From an uncultured Eubacteriales bacterium (GTDB lineage: Bacteria; Bacillota; Clostridia; Oscillospirales; Oscillospiraceae), in NCBI GenBank assembly GCA_959602365.1, contig CAUGSS010000031.1, forward strand, positions 1 to 26,899: a stretch of DNA of 26,899 nt, written 5' to 3'. Below, piece by piece: positions 15,431-23,531 of the stretch. The stretch's first letter is position 1. Each line of letters begins with the position of its first letter. Under the pieces are notes generated by a model. It was not told where the DNA came from and ran no database searches. It was given only the letters and a program-made list of their open reading frames with translations. Made by a program: the position numbers and the translations under genes.

Positions 15431-15661
15431 ATGACACAGGAAGAGCGCGTGGCCAGAATCAATGCCCTGGCGGCCAAGGCCAGGGCGGAAGGGCTGACCA
15501 GGGAGGAGCTGGCGGAGCGGGAGCAGCTGCGCCGGGACTATCTGGCGGAGTTCCGCGCCGCACTCACCCAGCAGCTGGATCACACCTGGGTGGTGGGACC
15601 GGACGGAACCCGGCGGAAACTGGTTCGAAAACAAAAAGATACAAGAAGTAAAAATCATTAA
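15431..15661 (+). CDS. DUF896 (YnzC family) small protein
   Basis: This 76-residue cytoplasmic protein fits DUF896: the helical hairpin RINALAAKARAEGLTREELAE followed by LRRDYLAEFRAAL and the short VVGPDGTRRKL segment. Family members are short two-helix proteins of uncertain function, found mostly in Firmicutes. The start at 15431 follows AAAGGAG at nine bases, and the gene begins 41 bases after the ylmH stop, so cotranscription is likely. The C-terminal KQKDTRSKNH tail is basic and probably disordered. No clear terminator is seen after it. Confidence 0.92.
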   Translation: MTQEERVARINALAAKARAEGLTREELAEREQLRRDYLAEFRAALTQQLDHTWVVGPDGTRRKLVRKQKDTRSKNH

Positions 15662-15677
15662 GTTTCTTTAAAATGGC

Positions 15678-15705
15678 TTGCATTCCCCCGGGCTTGTGTT
15701 AACAT
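15678..15705 (+). promoter_or_regulatory. possible promoter of the L,D-transpeptidase gene
   Basis: TTGCAT (15678-15683) and TAACAT (15700-15705) are spaced by 16 bases in a short AT-rich gap. Downstream, AATGTG and CACATT (15724-15729 and 15736-15741) form an inverted repeat just before the ribosome site GGAGG. Confidence 0.38.
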
Positions 15706-15758
15706 AAAAGCGTGAAAATGAGGAATGTGACGTGGCACATTTTGGAGGTTGTTGGACG

Positions 15759-18041
15759 ATGAAAAGATCACAGTTGATTGCTCTGATCGCCGGCGGTGTC
15801 TGCGTGATTGCTGCCCTGGCCGTCATCCTGGGAATGATGCTGCTGCGCGGCGGCGTCTTTTCCCCGGCGGGCCGGGCCTTCCTGGAGGGGACTACGGTCA
15901 ACGGCACGGACGTGTCCGGCCTGGATGCCCAGTCCGCCGCCGCCGCCCTGGCGGAACAGACCGAGACCTATTCCTTTACCCTGAAGCTGGGGGAGGACAG
16001 CTACACTGCCACAGGGGCGGAGCTGGGGATGCGCTATAACCAGGACACCGACCTGCAGTCCCTGCTGGACACCCAGAAGGAGGACCGCTCCCAGCTGGCC
16101 TTTGACCTGGAGAAAATGTACACCTTCGATTTGACCGGCTTCCTGGACCAGGTGGAGCAGGACTACAATGACCAGCTCGCCCAGGCCCAGGCCCAGGCGG
16201 AGGCGCAGACACTGGCTGCCCAGGACACTGCCCAGCAAGAGGGGACCCCGGCAGAGGGCCAGGAGGGGGAGGACGCCCCGGCGGAGGGAGATTCTGCCGA
16301 GGCAGGCGATGCCGCCGACGGGGAGAGCGCCCCGGCGGAGACCCCGGTGGATCCCAACGCCCCCCAAAACGCTTACTTACAGTATGACGCCACCGGCGCC
16401 ACCTTTATCATTGTCCCCGACCGCCCCGGCAAAGAGGTGGACTGGGACGCGGTGGCGGAGCAGGTCCAGACCGCCGTGCAGGGGCTGGAGACCGAGCTGA
16501 CGCTGAATCTGGACGACCTGGTGGAGCAGGCCAAAGTCACCGCCGAGGACCCGGAGCTGCAGGAGGCCCTGAAGGAGGCCAACAGCTATCTGGACCTGGA
16601 GCTGACCTACACCTTTACCCCGGACGGGGGCACCACCTCCTCGGTGACGCTGGACCGGAATACCCTGGGTTCCATCTATTATCTGGACCCGGAGGACATG
16701 AGCGTCCAGGTGGATGAGGAGATCCTGGGCAGCTATGTCAGCTCCCTGGCGGAACAGTACAGCGCCGCGGACAAGAGCACCCAGTTCAAGACCACCGGCG
16801 GCAGCTATATCAATATCAGCGTCACCCAGGAGGGCCAGAGCGTGGATGCCAGCGCCCTCTACGACGACATGCTGGAGTGCCTGAAGAACAAGACCGGCGG
16901 CACCCGCACCGCCCCTTATACCACGGTCAGCGACAGCAGCGACGGCTACTGGGGCGGCAACTATGTGGAGATCGATCTGACCAACCAGCACCTGTGGCTG
17001 TATAAGAACGGGGAGTGCATTCTCTCCTGCGGCGTGGTGTCCGGCTGTGTGGTGAACAACACCCGCACCCCCACCGGCTGCTTCCAGATCTTTGCCAAGA
17101 ATACCGACCGCTATCTGAACGGCTCCAATATCGACGGCAGCCGCTACCGCACCTGGGTCAACTATTTCATGCCCTTCTCCGGTGGCTGCGGCATTCATGA
17201 CGCCACCTGGCGCAGCTCCTTCGGCGGCGATCAGTATCTGTATGACGGCAGCCACGGCTGCGTCGGCGTCTCCCTCAGCAATGCCAAGACCATCTACAAC
17301 AACGTCAGCGTGGGCACCCATGTGGTGGTCTACGGCGGGGCCTCTCCCAACAGCATCCCGCCCCGGACCCAGAACATCACCGCCAGCATCACCAACCCCA
17401 ATCTGGTGGTGGGCGACCAGACCACGGTGAGCGTGTCCTCTCAGACCACCCCCCAGTTCACCTCCAGCAACCCGGCGGTGGTCACAGTGGACAGCAGCGG
17501 CAATGTGGCCGCCGTGGGCCCCGGCACCGCGGAGATCACCGTGTACTGCCCTGCGGGCAACACCTACGGGGAGGCCTCCGCCACGGTGAGCGTCACGGTC
17601 AGCGAGCCCGCCCACGTCCACTCCTGGGACGGCGGCACGGTGACCCTGGCTGCCACCTGCACCGCTGAGGGCGTGATGACCTACACCTGCACCGGCTGCG
17701 GCGTGACCCAGAATGAGGCCATCCCGGCTACCGGCCACGCCTGGGCCCCGGACTACACCGTGGACAAGGCGGCGACCTGCACCGAGGACGGCAGCCGTTC
17801 CATCCACTGCACCCTCTGCGGGGAGACAAAGGACAGCCAGGTCATTCCGGCCACCGGCCACCAGTGGGACGGCGGCGTGGAGACTACGCCGCCCACCAGC
17901 TCGGCGCCCGGCGTCAAGACCTATACCTGCACCGTTTGCGGCGGGACGCGGACGGAGGAAATCCCCGCCACAGGCGACGGCTCTTCCTCTGGAGAGGGTT
18001 CCACCGGCGACTCCTCCGGGGCCACCTCTTCCGCAGGCTGA
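15759..18041 (+). CDS. secreted or anchored L,D-transpeptidase (YkuD) with peptidoglycan-binding and Cys-repeat domains
   Basis: This 760-residue enzyme should make 3-3 peptide cross-links in peptidoglycan, or attach proteins to it, outside the cell. Residues 5-29 form a membrane anchor. A PG_binding_4-type domain (about 38-95) is followed by an Ala/Glu/Gln/Pro linker (about 140-200) and a second such domain (about 207-290). The YkuD domain (about 403-528) contains H480 and the catalytic SHGCVGVS with C501. A bacterial Ig-like domain (about 536-617) and three 39-41-residue repeats follow, starting at H621. Each repeat has the form HxW...CTxCG...IPATG; the third lacks the first Cys. The tail is Ser/Gly-rich, and no LPXTG motif is seen. 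The start at 15759 is preferred over the ATG at 15732 because GGAGG lies ten bases upstream. It appears to be a single-gene unit. Confidence 0.95.
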   Translation: MKRSQLIALIAGGVCVIAALAVILGMMLLRGGVFSPAGRAFLEGTTVNGTDVSGLDAQSAAAALAEQTETYSFTLKLGEDSYTATGAELGMRYNQDTDLQSLLDTQKEDRSQLAFDLEKMYTFDLTGFLDQVEQDYNDQLAQAQAQAEAQTLAAQDTAQQEGTPAEGQEGEDAPAEGDSAEAGDAADGESAPAETPVDPNAPQNAYLQYDATGATFIIVPDRPGKEVDWDAVAEQVQTAVQGLETELTLNLDDLVEQAKVTAEDPELQEALKEANSYLDLELTYTFTPDGGTTSSVTLDRNTLGSIYYLDPEDMSVQVDEEILGSYVSSLAEQYSAADKSTQFKTTGGSYINISVTQEGQSVDASALYDDMLECLKNKTGGTRTAPYTTVSDSSDGYWGGNYVEIDLTNQHLWLYKNGECILSCGVVSGCVVNNTRTPTGCFQIFAKNTDRYLNGSNIDGSRYRTWVNYFMPFSGGCGIHDATWRSSFGGDQYLYDGSHGCVGVSLSNAKTIYNNVSVGTHVVVYGGASPNSIPPRTQNITASITNPNLVVGDQTTVSVSSQTTPQFTSSNPAVVTVDSSGNVAAVGPGTAEITVYCPAGNTYGEASATVSVTVSEPAHVHSWDGGTVTLAATCTAEGVMTYTCTGCGVTQNEAIPATGHAWAPDYTVDKAATCTEDGSRSIHCTLCGETKDSQVIPATGHQWDGGVETTPPTSSAPGVKTYTCTVCGGTRTEEIPATGDGSSSGEGSTGDSSGATSSAG

Positions 18042-18120
18042 GCCTCCAAGAGGGGCGAAGCATCTTTTCCCACCGGGAAAAAAGGCCGGGAAAAGATCCT
18101 TCGCTGACGCTCAGGATGAC
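18038..18120 (+). repeat. degenerate hairpin repeat, copy G
   Basis: The right arm (GATCCTTCGC ... CTCAGGATGAC, ending at 18120) is intact. The left arm survives only as CTGAGC...GCGAAGCATCTT and would begin inside the transpeptidase stop codon. An inner ATCTTTTCCC/GGGAAAAGAT stem (18062-18071 with 18088-18097) is perfect. No half-site array follows. Confidence 0.65.
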
Positions 18121-18149
18121 AAACAAGTTGAACAACTTCGGCACGCTGA

Positions 18150-18179
18150 GACGGCCGCCCGGCAGGGCGGCCGTCTTTT
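18150..18179 (+). terminator. intrinsic terminator after the L,D-transpeptidase gene
   Basis: A perfect 11-bp stem (18150-18160 with 18165-18175) with a GGCA loop is followed by TTTT. The Ts also pair with downstream As (TTTTGCCC/GGGCAAAA), so termination from the other strand is possible too. Confidence 0.82.
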
Positions 18180-18212
18180 GCCCTGTGACGGGCAAAAAAG
18201 CCGGGAGAAAAC

Positions 18213-18241
18213 TTGTGCCCGGCGGCAGAAAATGTTATACT
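18213..18241 (+). promoter_or_regulatory. promoter of the miaB group
   Basis: TTGTGC (18213-18218) and TATACT (18236-18241) are separated by 17 bases, about 100 bases ahead of miaB and just after the preceding terminator. Apart from these signals and copy G, 18042-18344 shows nothing. Confidence 0.62.
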
Positions 18242-18344
18242 AAAAAATCATACTGGAATCATATCGCCTTTTACAGGCAGCCGGAGGTCCGGGGCGGAGC
18301 GCGCCGGGGCCGGAGGGCCGCCGTAGGGCTGGAAGGAGCTGCCT

Positions 18345-19772
18345 TTGGAACGAAATCAAGTCATGGTGCCCCAGGAGGCGCTGGAGGAACAGCGGGACTA
18401 CTGCCGCCGGGTGCGCTCCTTCAGCGCCGGACGGCCCACCCCGCCGCTGGCCCTGGTGGACACCTACGGCTGCCAGCAGAATGAGGCCGATTCGGAGCGC
18501 ATCCGGGGCCTGCTGGAGGAGATGGGGTACGCCTTCACCGACGCCGAGGCCGAGGCCGACGTCATCGTCATCAACACCTGCGCCGTCCGGGAGCACGCGG
18601 AGATGCGGGTGCTGGGCAATGTGGGGGCGCTGGTGCACACCAAGCGCAAGAAGCCGGATCAGATCATCTGCCTGTGCGGCTGCGCCATGCAGGAGCCCCA
18701 CATGGCCGAGAAGATCAGGAAATCCTTCCGCCATGTGGACCTGGTCTTTGGCCCCCATGTGCTGTGGAAATTTCCCCAGTTCCTCTTTGAGGTGCTCACC
18801 CGCCGCAAGCGGGTGTTTTCCACCGCCCCCAGCGACGGCAATATCGCCGAGGGCCTGCCGGTGGTGCGCCAGGGCAAGCTGAAGGCCTGGGTGTCCATTA
18901 TGTACGGCTGCAACAACTTCTGCTCCTACTGCATTGTGCCCTATGTCCGGGGGCGGGAGCGCTCCCGGGACCCCCAGCGCATTCTGGACGAGGTGCGGGG
19001 GCTGGTGGAGGACGGATACAAGGACATCACCCTGCTGGGCCAGAACGTCAACTCCTATGGCAGGGACCTGGGGCTGGAGACGGACTTCGCCGACCTGCTG
19101 CGCGCCTGCAACGACATCCCCGGGGATTTTTTGCTCCGGTTTATGACCTCCCACCCCAAGGACGCCACCCAGAAACTCTTTGAGACCATGGCGGAGTGCG
19201 AAAAGGTGGCCCCCTGCCTCCACCTGCCGGTACAGGCGGGCAATGACCGGGTACTCCGGGCCATGAACCGGGGGTACACGGCGGAACAGTACCTGGACAA
19301 GATCCGGCGGCTGCGGGAGCTGATTCCGGACATCGTGCTCACCAGCGACATCATCGTGGGGTTCCCCGGGGAGACCACCGCGGAGTTTGAGGACACCCTG
19401 CGGCTCATCGAGGCGGTGGGCTACGACGCCCTGTTCACCTTTATCTATTCCCCCCGGGAGGGCACCCCTGCGGCAAAGATGCCCGATGTGCTGACCCGGG
19501 AGGAGAAGAGCGCCAATTTCCAGCGGCTGCTGGAGCGGCAAAATGAGATCTCCGCCGCGAAACACGCCGCCTATGTGGGCAAGACCCTGCGGGTGCTGGT
19601 GGACGGCGTGGACGACGACGGCAAACACGATTTGACCGGCCGCACCGACGGAGGGCGGCTGGTACACCTGAACGGGGATGCGTCGCTGATCGGCGGGTTC
19701 CACCCCTGCCGGATTACCGGCGCCTCCAACTGGGCCCTGTTCGGGGAGATTGTGACAGAAGGGAAGCGGTGA
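18345..19772 (+). CDS. miaB: tRNA-2-methylthio-N6-dimethylallyladenosine synthase MiaB
   Basis: MiaB is a radical-SAM enzyme that adds a methylthio group to i6A37 of tRNAs, acting after MiaA. The protein has 475 residues. The N-terminal cluster-binding domain has C43 (DTYGCQQNEADSE), C79 (NTCAVREHAE) and C113 (CGCAMQ). The radical-SAM motif CNNFCSYC gives C189, C193 and C196, and a TRAM RNA-binding domain occupies about 410-470. The start is most likely the TTG at 18345, because AAGGAG lies six bases upstream while the first ATG (18363) is far too distant from it. QQN in place of the common QMN in the first motif is a minor variant. It is followed after one base by the 188-residue membrane protein gene. 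Confidence 0.97.
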   Translation: MERNQVMVPQEALEEQRDYCRRVRSFSAGRPTPPLALVDTYGCQQNEADSERIRGLLEEMGYAFTDAEAEADVIVINTCAVREHAEMRVLGNVGALVHTKRKKPDQIICLCGCAMQEPHMAEKIRKSFRHVDLVFGPHVLWKFPQFLFEVLTRRKRVFSTAPSDGNIAEGLPVVRQGKLKAWVSIMYGCNNFCSYCIVPYVRGRERSRDPQRILDEVRGLVEDGYKDITLLGQNVNSYGRDLGLETDFADLLRACNDIPGDFLLRFMTSHPKDATQKLFETMAECEKVAPCLHLPVQAGNDRVLRAMNRGYTAEQYLDKIRRLRELIPDIVLTSDIIVGFPGETTAEFEDTLRLIEAVGYDALFTFIYSPREGTPAAKMPDVLTREEKSANFQRLLERQNEISAAKHAAYVGKTLRVLVDGVDDDGKHDLTGRTDGGRLVHLNGDASLIGGFHPCRITGASNWALFGEIVTEGKR

Positions 19773-19773
19773 C

Positions 19774-20340
19774 ATGGCAAAGCAGAATCAGCAGAAAAAG
19801 AAGAGAAGATACAAGAATATGTTCCACACCCCCAAGACCATCGGCGAGCGCACCCGGCTCAAGATGACCCCGCTGCTCCGGGGGCTGTCCTGGGGCTCGC
19901 TGGCGCTTCAGGCGGGCAGCAGCATTTTCTCCATTGTGGGCTATGTCATGCTGACCCAGGCGGGCTATGTGGACGGCTGGATCCTGCTGGTGCTGCCCAT
20001 CGTCATGTGGGTGCTCAGCATTGTGGCCCGGCTGGGGTTCCGGTATCTGCCCCTGGATATGTGGCGGATGCCGGTGGACGTGCGGAAGGGAATGGTGGTC
20101 TGCCAGGGCTGGTATCTGAAGCTGGCCACCCTGCTGGTGGAACTGGAGTGTGCCGCCGCCTTCCTGTATGTGGACATCACCCTCTATCTGGGCCACACCC
20201 CGCTGGACGTGGTCATGGTGATCTGGCTGGTGGCGCTGCTGGCCTCGGTCTGGCTGCCCTGCCGCCGGGCGGGCAAGATCGGCCGGGGAGAGCTGGCCTG
20301 GAAGGGCGAACAGCCGGAGCAGAATCAGGGACAGGCGTGA
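19774..20340 (+). CDS. four-helix membrane protein of unknown function
   Basis: I do not recognise this 188-residue protein. It has a basic N-terminus (KKKRRYK), then hydrophobic segments at about 35-62, 67-90, 112-140 and 144-164, with both ends predicted in the cytoplasm by the positive-inside rule. Between helices two and three is a conserved-looking stretch, YLPLDMWRMPVDVRKGMVV. The start is fixed by position: ATG one base after the miaB stop, with GAAGGGAAG upstream, which strongly suggests cotranscription with miaB. The downstream gap to mutS (249 bases) contains small GC inverted repeats and no gene. Confidence 0.85.
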   Translation: MAKQNQQKKKRRYKNMFHTPKTIGERTRLKMTPLLRGLSWGSLALQAGSSIFSIVGYVMLTQAGYVDGWILLVLPIVMWVLSIVARLGFRYLPLDMWRMPVDVRKGMVVCQGWYLKLATLLVELECAAAFLYVDITLYLGHTPLDVVMVIWLVALLASVWLPCRRAGKIGRGELAWKGEQPEQNQGQA

Positions 20341-20589
20341 GCCGCCGGGCTTCCTGCCCGCCGGCGCCCCGCTGCCGGCAGGCTTGACAGGCCTGTATTC
20401 CGGGGCAGACCCATGGAAACACAGGCCGTGCGCGGCCGGGAGAGAACGGCGCGCCCCCGGAGTGCGCCCGCTGGCGGGAGCCTCCCCCGGGCCGCTGCTG
20501 CCCGTTGGCGTGATCTGCCTGCCCCGCATGGTATTTTTCACGGTTTGATTTGGTAAGCAATTCGACTTTAGAGAACAGGACGGAACCCC

Positions 20590-23190
20590 ATGGCAAAAGA
20601 AAAAGAACTCACCCCCATGCGGCGGCAGTATCTGGAGCTGAAGGAGCAGTACCCCGACTGCCTGCTCTTCTTCCGGCTGGGCGATTTCTACGAGATGTTC
20701 GACGAGGACGCCAAGACCGCCTCCGCCGAACTGGACCTGACCCTGACCACCCGGGACCGGGGCAAGCCCAAGGAGGAGCAGGTGCCCATGTGCGGTGTGC
20801 CCTTCCACAGCTATCAGTCCTATCTGGCCCGGCTCATCGCCAAGGGCTACAAGGTGGCCATCTGTGAGCAGACCGAGGACCCGGCCCTGGCCAAGGGGCT
20901 GGTGAGCCGGGACATCGTGCGCATCGTCACCCCGGGCACCGTCACCGACGACTCCATGCTCACCCCGGGCCGGAGCAACTACATCTGCGCCGTGGCGGTG
21001 GACGGCACCGGGGCCGGGGTGTGCTTCTGCGACATCTCCACCGGCGAGGCGGAGGCCACCTCCTTTGAGGGGGAGGACGCGGTGGAGCACCTGATGAACG
21101 AGCTGGGCCGCTTTGCGCCCCGGGAGGCGCTGCTCTCCCCGGAGGCCGCCGCCATCCCGGCGCTGACCGACCTGCTGGGCCAGCGGCTGGGCTGCTACTG
21201 GCAGGACGGGGGGGAGACCCGCTTCCTGCCCCAGGAGGCCATGGCTCTGACCAGGAAGCAGTTCCCCCAGGCCGCAGACCTGAGCGTGGTGGCCTACCGG
21301 GCGGTGGGGGGTGTGCTCAACTACCTCTATGAGACCCAGCGGGCCGACCTGAGCTATCTGTCCTCCCTGCGCCACTATGAGAGCGACCGGTTTATGGAGC
21401 TGGACCTGACCGCCCGGCGCAACCTGGAACTCACCGAGACCCTCCGGGGCGGGGAGAAACGGGGCAGCCTGCTCTGGGTGCTGGACAAGACCAGGACCGC
21501 CATGGGTTCCCGGCTCATCCGCAGCTGGATTGAGCAGCCGCTGCTCTCCCCCGCCGCCATCCGCCGCCGCCAGGAGGGGGTGCGGGTGCTGGTGGAGTCC
21601 ACTGTGGAGCGGGAGGAGCTGATCCTGGCCCTGCGGGAGGTCACCGACCTGGAGCGGCTCATCGGCCGGGTGGTCTACGGCTCCGCCAACGCAAGGGATC
21701 TGGCCGCCCTGGCCGCGGGCCTGGGCAGGATCCCCCGGCTGCGCCAGCTCTGCCAGACGCTGGAGTCCCCGCTGCTGGCGGAGGTGTGCCGGGGGCTGGA
21801 CGACCTGCCCGCCCTCCGGGAGGAGCTGGAGCGGGCCATCGTGGACGAGCCCCCCCTGACCATCCGGGAGGGGGGCATGATCCGGCCGGGCTACTCCCAG
21901 CAGGTGGATGAGCTCCACTCGATTCAGACCGGCGGCCGGGACCTGGTGGCCCAGCTGGAGGCCCGGGTCAAGGAGGAGTGCGGCATCCGCAACCTGAAGG
22001 TGAGCTACAACAAGGTGTTCGGCTACTACATCGAGGTGGCCAAGAGCCAGACCGCTCTGGTGCCCGACCACTGGGTGCGCAAGCAGACCACCGTCAACTC
22101 CGAGCGCTACATCAACCAGGAGCTCAAGAACCTGGAGCACACCATCCTCTCCGCCGGGGACAAGCTGACCGCCCTGGAGTACGAGCTGTTCTCCCAGCTG
22201 CGGCAGAAGGTGGCCCAGCAGGTGGAGGCCATCCAGGCCACCGCCCGGAGCGTGGCCCAGCTGGACGTGCTGTGCTCCTTCGCCGCAGTGGCGGTGAAGA
22301 ACCACTATGTCCAGCCCACCGTGGACGACTCCGGCGTCATCGACATCAGGGAGGGCCGCCACCCGGTGGTGGAGCGGATGCTCAAGGACGCCTGGTTTGT
22401 GCCCAACGACACCTATATGGACGGCAGGGGGGACACCCTGGCCATCATCACCGGCCCCAACATGGCGGGCAAGTCCACCTATATGCGCCAGGTGGCCCTG
22501 ATCTGCCTGATGAGCCAGGCCGGCTCCTTCGTCCCGGCCCAGTCCGCCCATCTGGGGGTGGTGGACCGGGTGTTCACCCGGATCGGCGCCAGCGACGACC
22601 TGTCCGCCGGCCAGTCCACCTTTATGGTGGAGATGAACGAGGTGGCGGAGATTTTGAAGCACGCCACCGCCAAGAGCCTGCTCATCCTGGATGAGATCGG
22701 CCGGGGCACCTCCACCTACGACGGCATGAGCATCGCCCGGGCGGTGGTGGAGCACTGCGCCCAGAAGGTGGGGGCCAAGACCCTGTTCGCCACCCACTAC
22801 CACGAGCTGACGGTGCTGGAGGGCCAGCTGCCCGGGGTGAAAAACTACAACATCGCCGCCAAAAAGAAAAAGGATGAGATCATCTTCCTGCGCAAGATCG
22901 TCCCCGGCGGGGCCGACCAGTCCTACGGCATCGAGGTGGCCAAGCTGGCCGGGGTGCCCGAGACGGTGATCCGCCGGGCCCGGGCCATCCTGGAGGAGCT
23001 GGAGGGGGGAGAAAGCCCCGCCCTGCCGGCCTCCCGGCGCCGGGAGGAGCCGGAGGAGGAGCAGGGGCAGGTGTCCCTGCTGGACCTGGGGGCGGTGGAG
23101 TGCGCCCAGAAGCTGCGGGGGCTGGATCTCAACACCCTGACCCCCATCGAGGCCATGAATCTGCTCTATGAGCTGAAAGGAATGCTGTGA
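20590..23190 (+). CDS. mutS: DNA mismatch repair protein MutS
   Basis: MutS recognises mismatches and small loops and recruits MutL. It has 866 residues, normal for MutS1. The mismatch-reading motif is F33-Y34-E35 in GDFYEMF. The core, lever and clamp domains lie between, and the C-terminal ABC ATPase has Walker A GPNMAGKST at 622-630, D701-E702 in LLILDEIGRGTS, and the ATHYHEL switch His. The C-terminal tail (EEPEEEQGQVSLLDL) ends in a region that usually mediates tetramer and beta-clamp contacts; QVSLLDL resembles a clamp-binding motif. The ribosome site before the ATG is weak (AGGACGGAA). A possible promoter (TTGATT near 20546, TTTAGA 16 bases on) is poor. It is followed after one base by a DUF6440 gene. 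Confidence 0.99.
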   Translation: MAKEKELTPMRRQYLELKEQYPDCLLFFRLGDFYEMFDEDAKTASAELDLTLTTRDRGKPKEEQVPMCGVPFHSYQSYLARLIAKGYKVAICEQTEDPALAKGLVSRDIVRIVTPGTVTDDSMLTPGRSNYICAVAVDGTGAGVCFCDISTGEAEATSFEGEDAVEHLMNELGRFAPREALLSPEAAAIPALTDLLGQRLGCYWQDGGETRFLPQEAMALTRKQFPQAADLSVVAYRAVGGVLNYLYETQRADLSYLSSLRHYESDRFMELDLTARRNLELTETLRGGEKRGSLLWVLDKTRTAMGSRLIRSWIEQPLLSPAAIRRRQEGVRVLVESTVEREELILALREVTDLERLIGRVVYGSANARDLAALAAGLGRIPRLRQLCQTLESPLLAEVCRGLDDLPALREELERAIVDEPPLTIREGGMIRPGYSQQVDELHSIQTGGRDLVAQLEARVKEECGIRNLKVSYNKVFGYYIEVAKSQTALVPDHWVRKQTTVNSERYINQELKNLEHTILSAGDKLTALEYELFSQLRQKVAQQVEAIQATARSVAQLDVLCSFAAVAVKNHYVQPTVDDSGVIDIREGRHPVVERMLKDAWFVPNDTYMDGRGDTLAIITGPNMAGKSTYMRQVALICLMSQAGSFVPAQSAHLGVVDRVFTRIGASDDLSAGQSTFMVEMNEVAEILKHATAKSLLILDEIGRGTSTYDGMSIARAVVEHCAQKVGAKTLFATHYHELTVLEGQLPGVKNYNIAAKKKKDEIIFLRKIVPGGADQSYGIEVAKLAGVPETVIRRARAILEELEGGESPALPASRRREEPEEEQGQVSLLDLGAVECAQKLRGLDLNTLTPIEAMNLLYELKGML

Positions 23191-23191
23191 C

Positions 23192-23401
23192 ATGAGGGAA
23201 AACGAGCGTTTTGTCAAAACCTATGAGCAGGGCGGCCTGGTCAAGGGCGCCATGGAGATCTGGGTGGACACCGCCACCGGGGTCAACTACCTGTTCCGCT
23301 CCGAGGGATACGCCGGGGGCCTGACCCCGCTGCTGGACGGCCAGGGCAGACCGGTGGTCACCCCGGTCAGCTCCGCCCCCCGGGGACCGGAGCTCAGGTG
23401 A
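23192..23401 (+). CDS. DUF6440 family small protein between mutS and mutL
   Basis: This 69-residue protein contains the core GAMEIWVDTATGVNYLF followed by GYAGGLTPLLDGQGRPVV, which I recognise as DUF6440, a short Firmicutes family of unknown function. It has no signal or membrane segment. Its ATG follows the mutS stop by one base, with AAAGGA about nine bases upstream, so it is translated from the mutS mRNA. The residues after about 58 (SSAPRGPELR) are outside the core. A role in mismatch repair is suggested only by position. Confidence 0.85.
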   Translation: MRENERFVKTYEQGGLVKGAMEIWVDTATGVNYLFRSEGYAGGLTPLLDGQGRPVVTPVSSAPRGPELR

Positions 23402-23531
23402 GAGGACGGAACAGGCTGGAAATGATGCCGGCCTTACCAGAATCTTAGGAGTTTATTCACAAAACCGACGTTTTTTCCTGATAGAATAGGGAGCATGATT
23501 TGCCCCGCCCGTCAAAGAGAGGAACCCGCCT

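Noticed and set aside
20341..20589. TTGACA at 20384-20389 as a mutS promoter
   Set aside because: No -10-like hexamer lies at 16-18 bases, and the site is 200 bases from mutS.
19714..23217. 1167-codon minus-strand frame opposite the 188-residue gene and mutS
   Set aside because: It is antisense to mutS and made of biased, motif-free residues.
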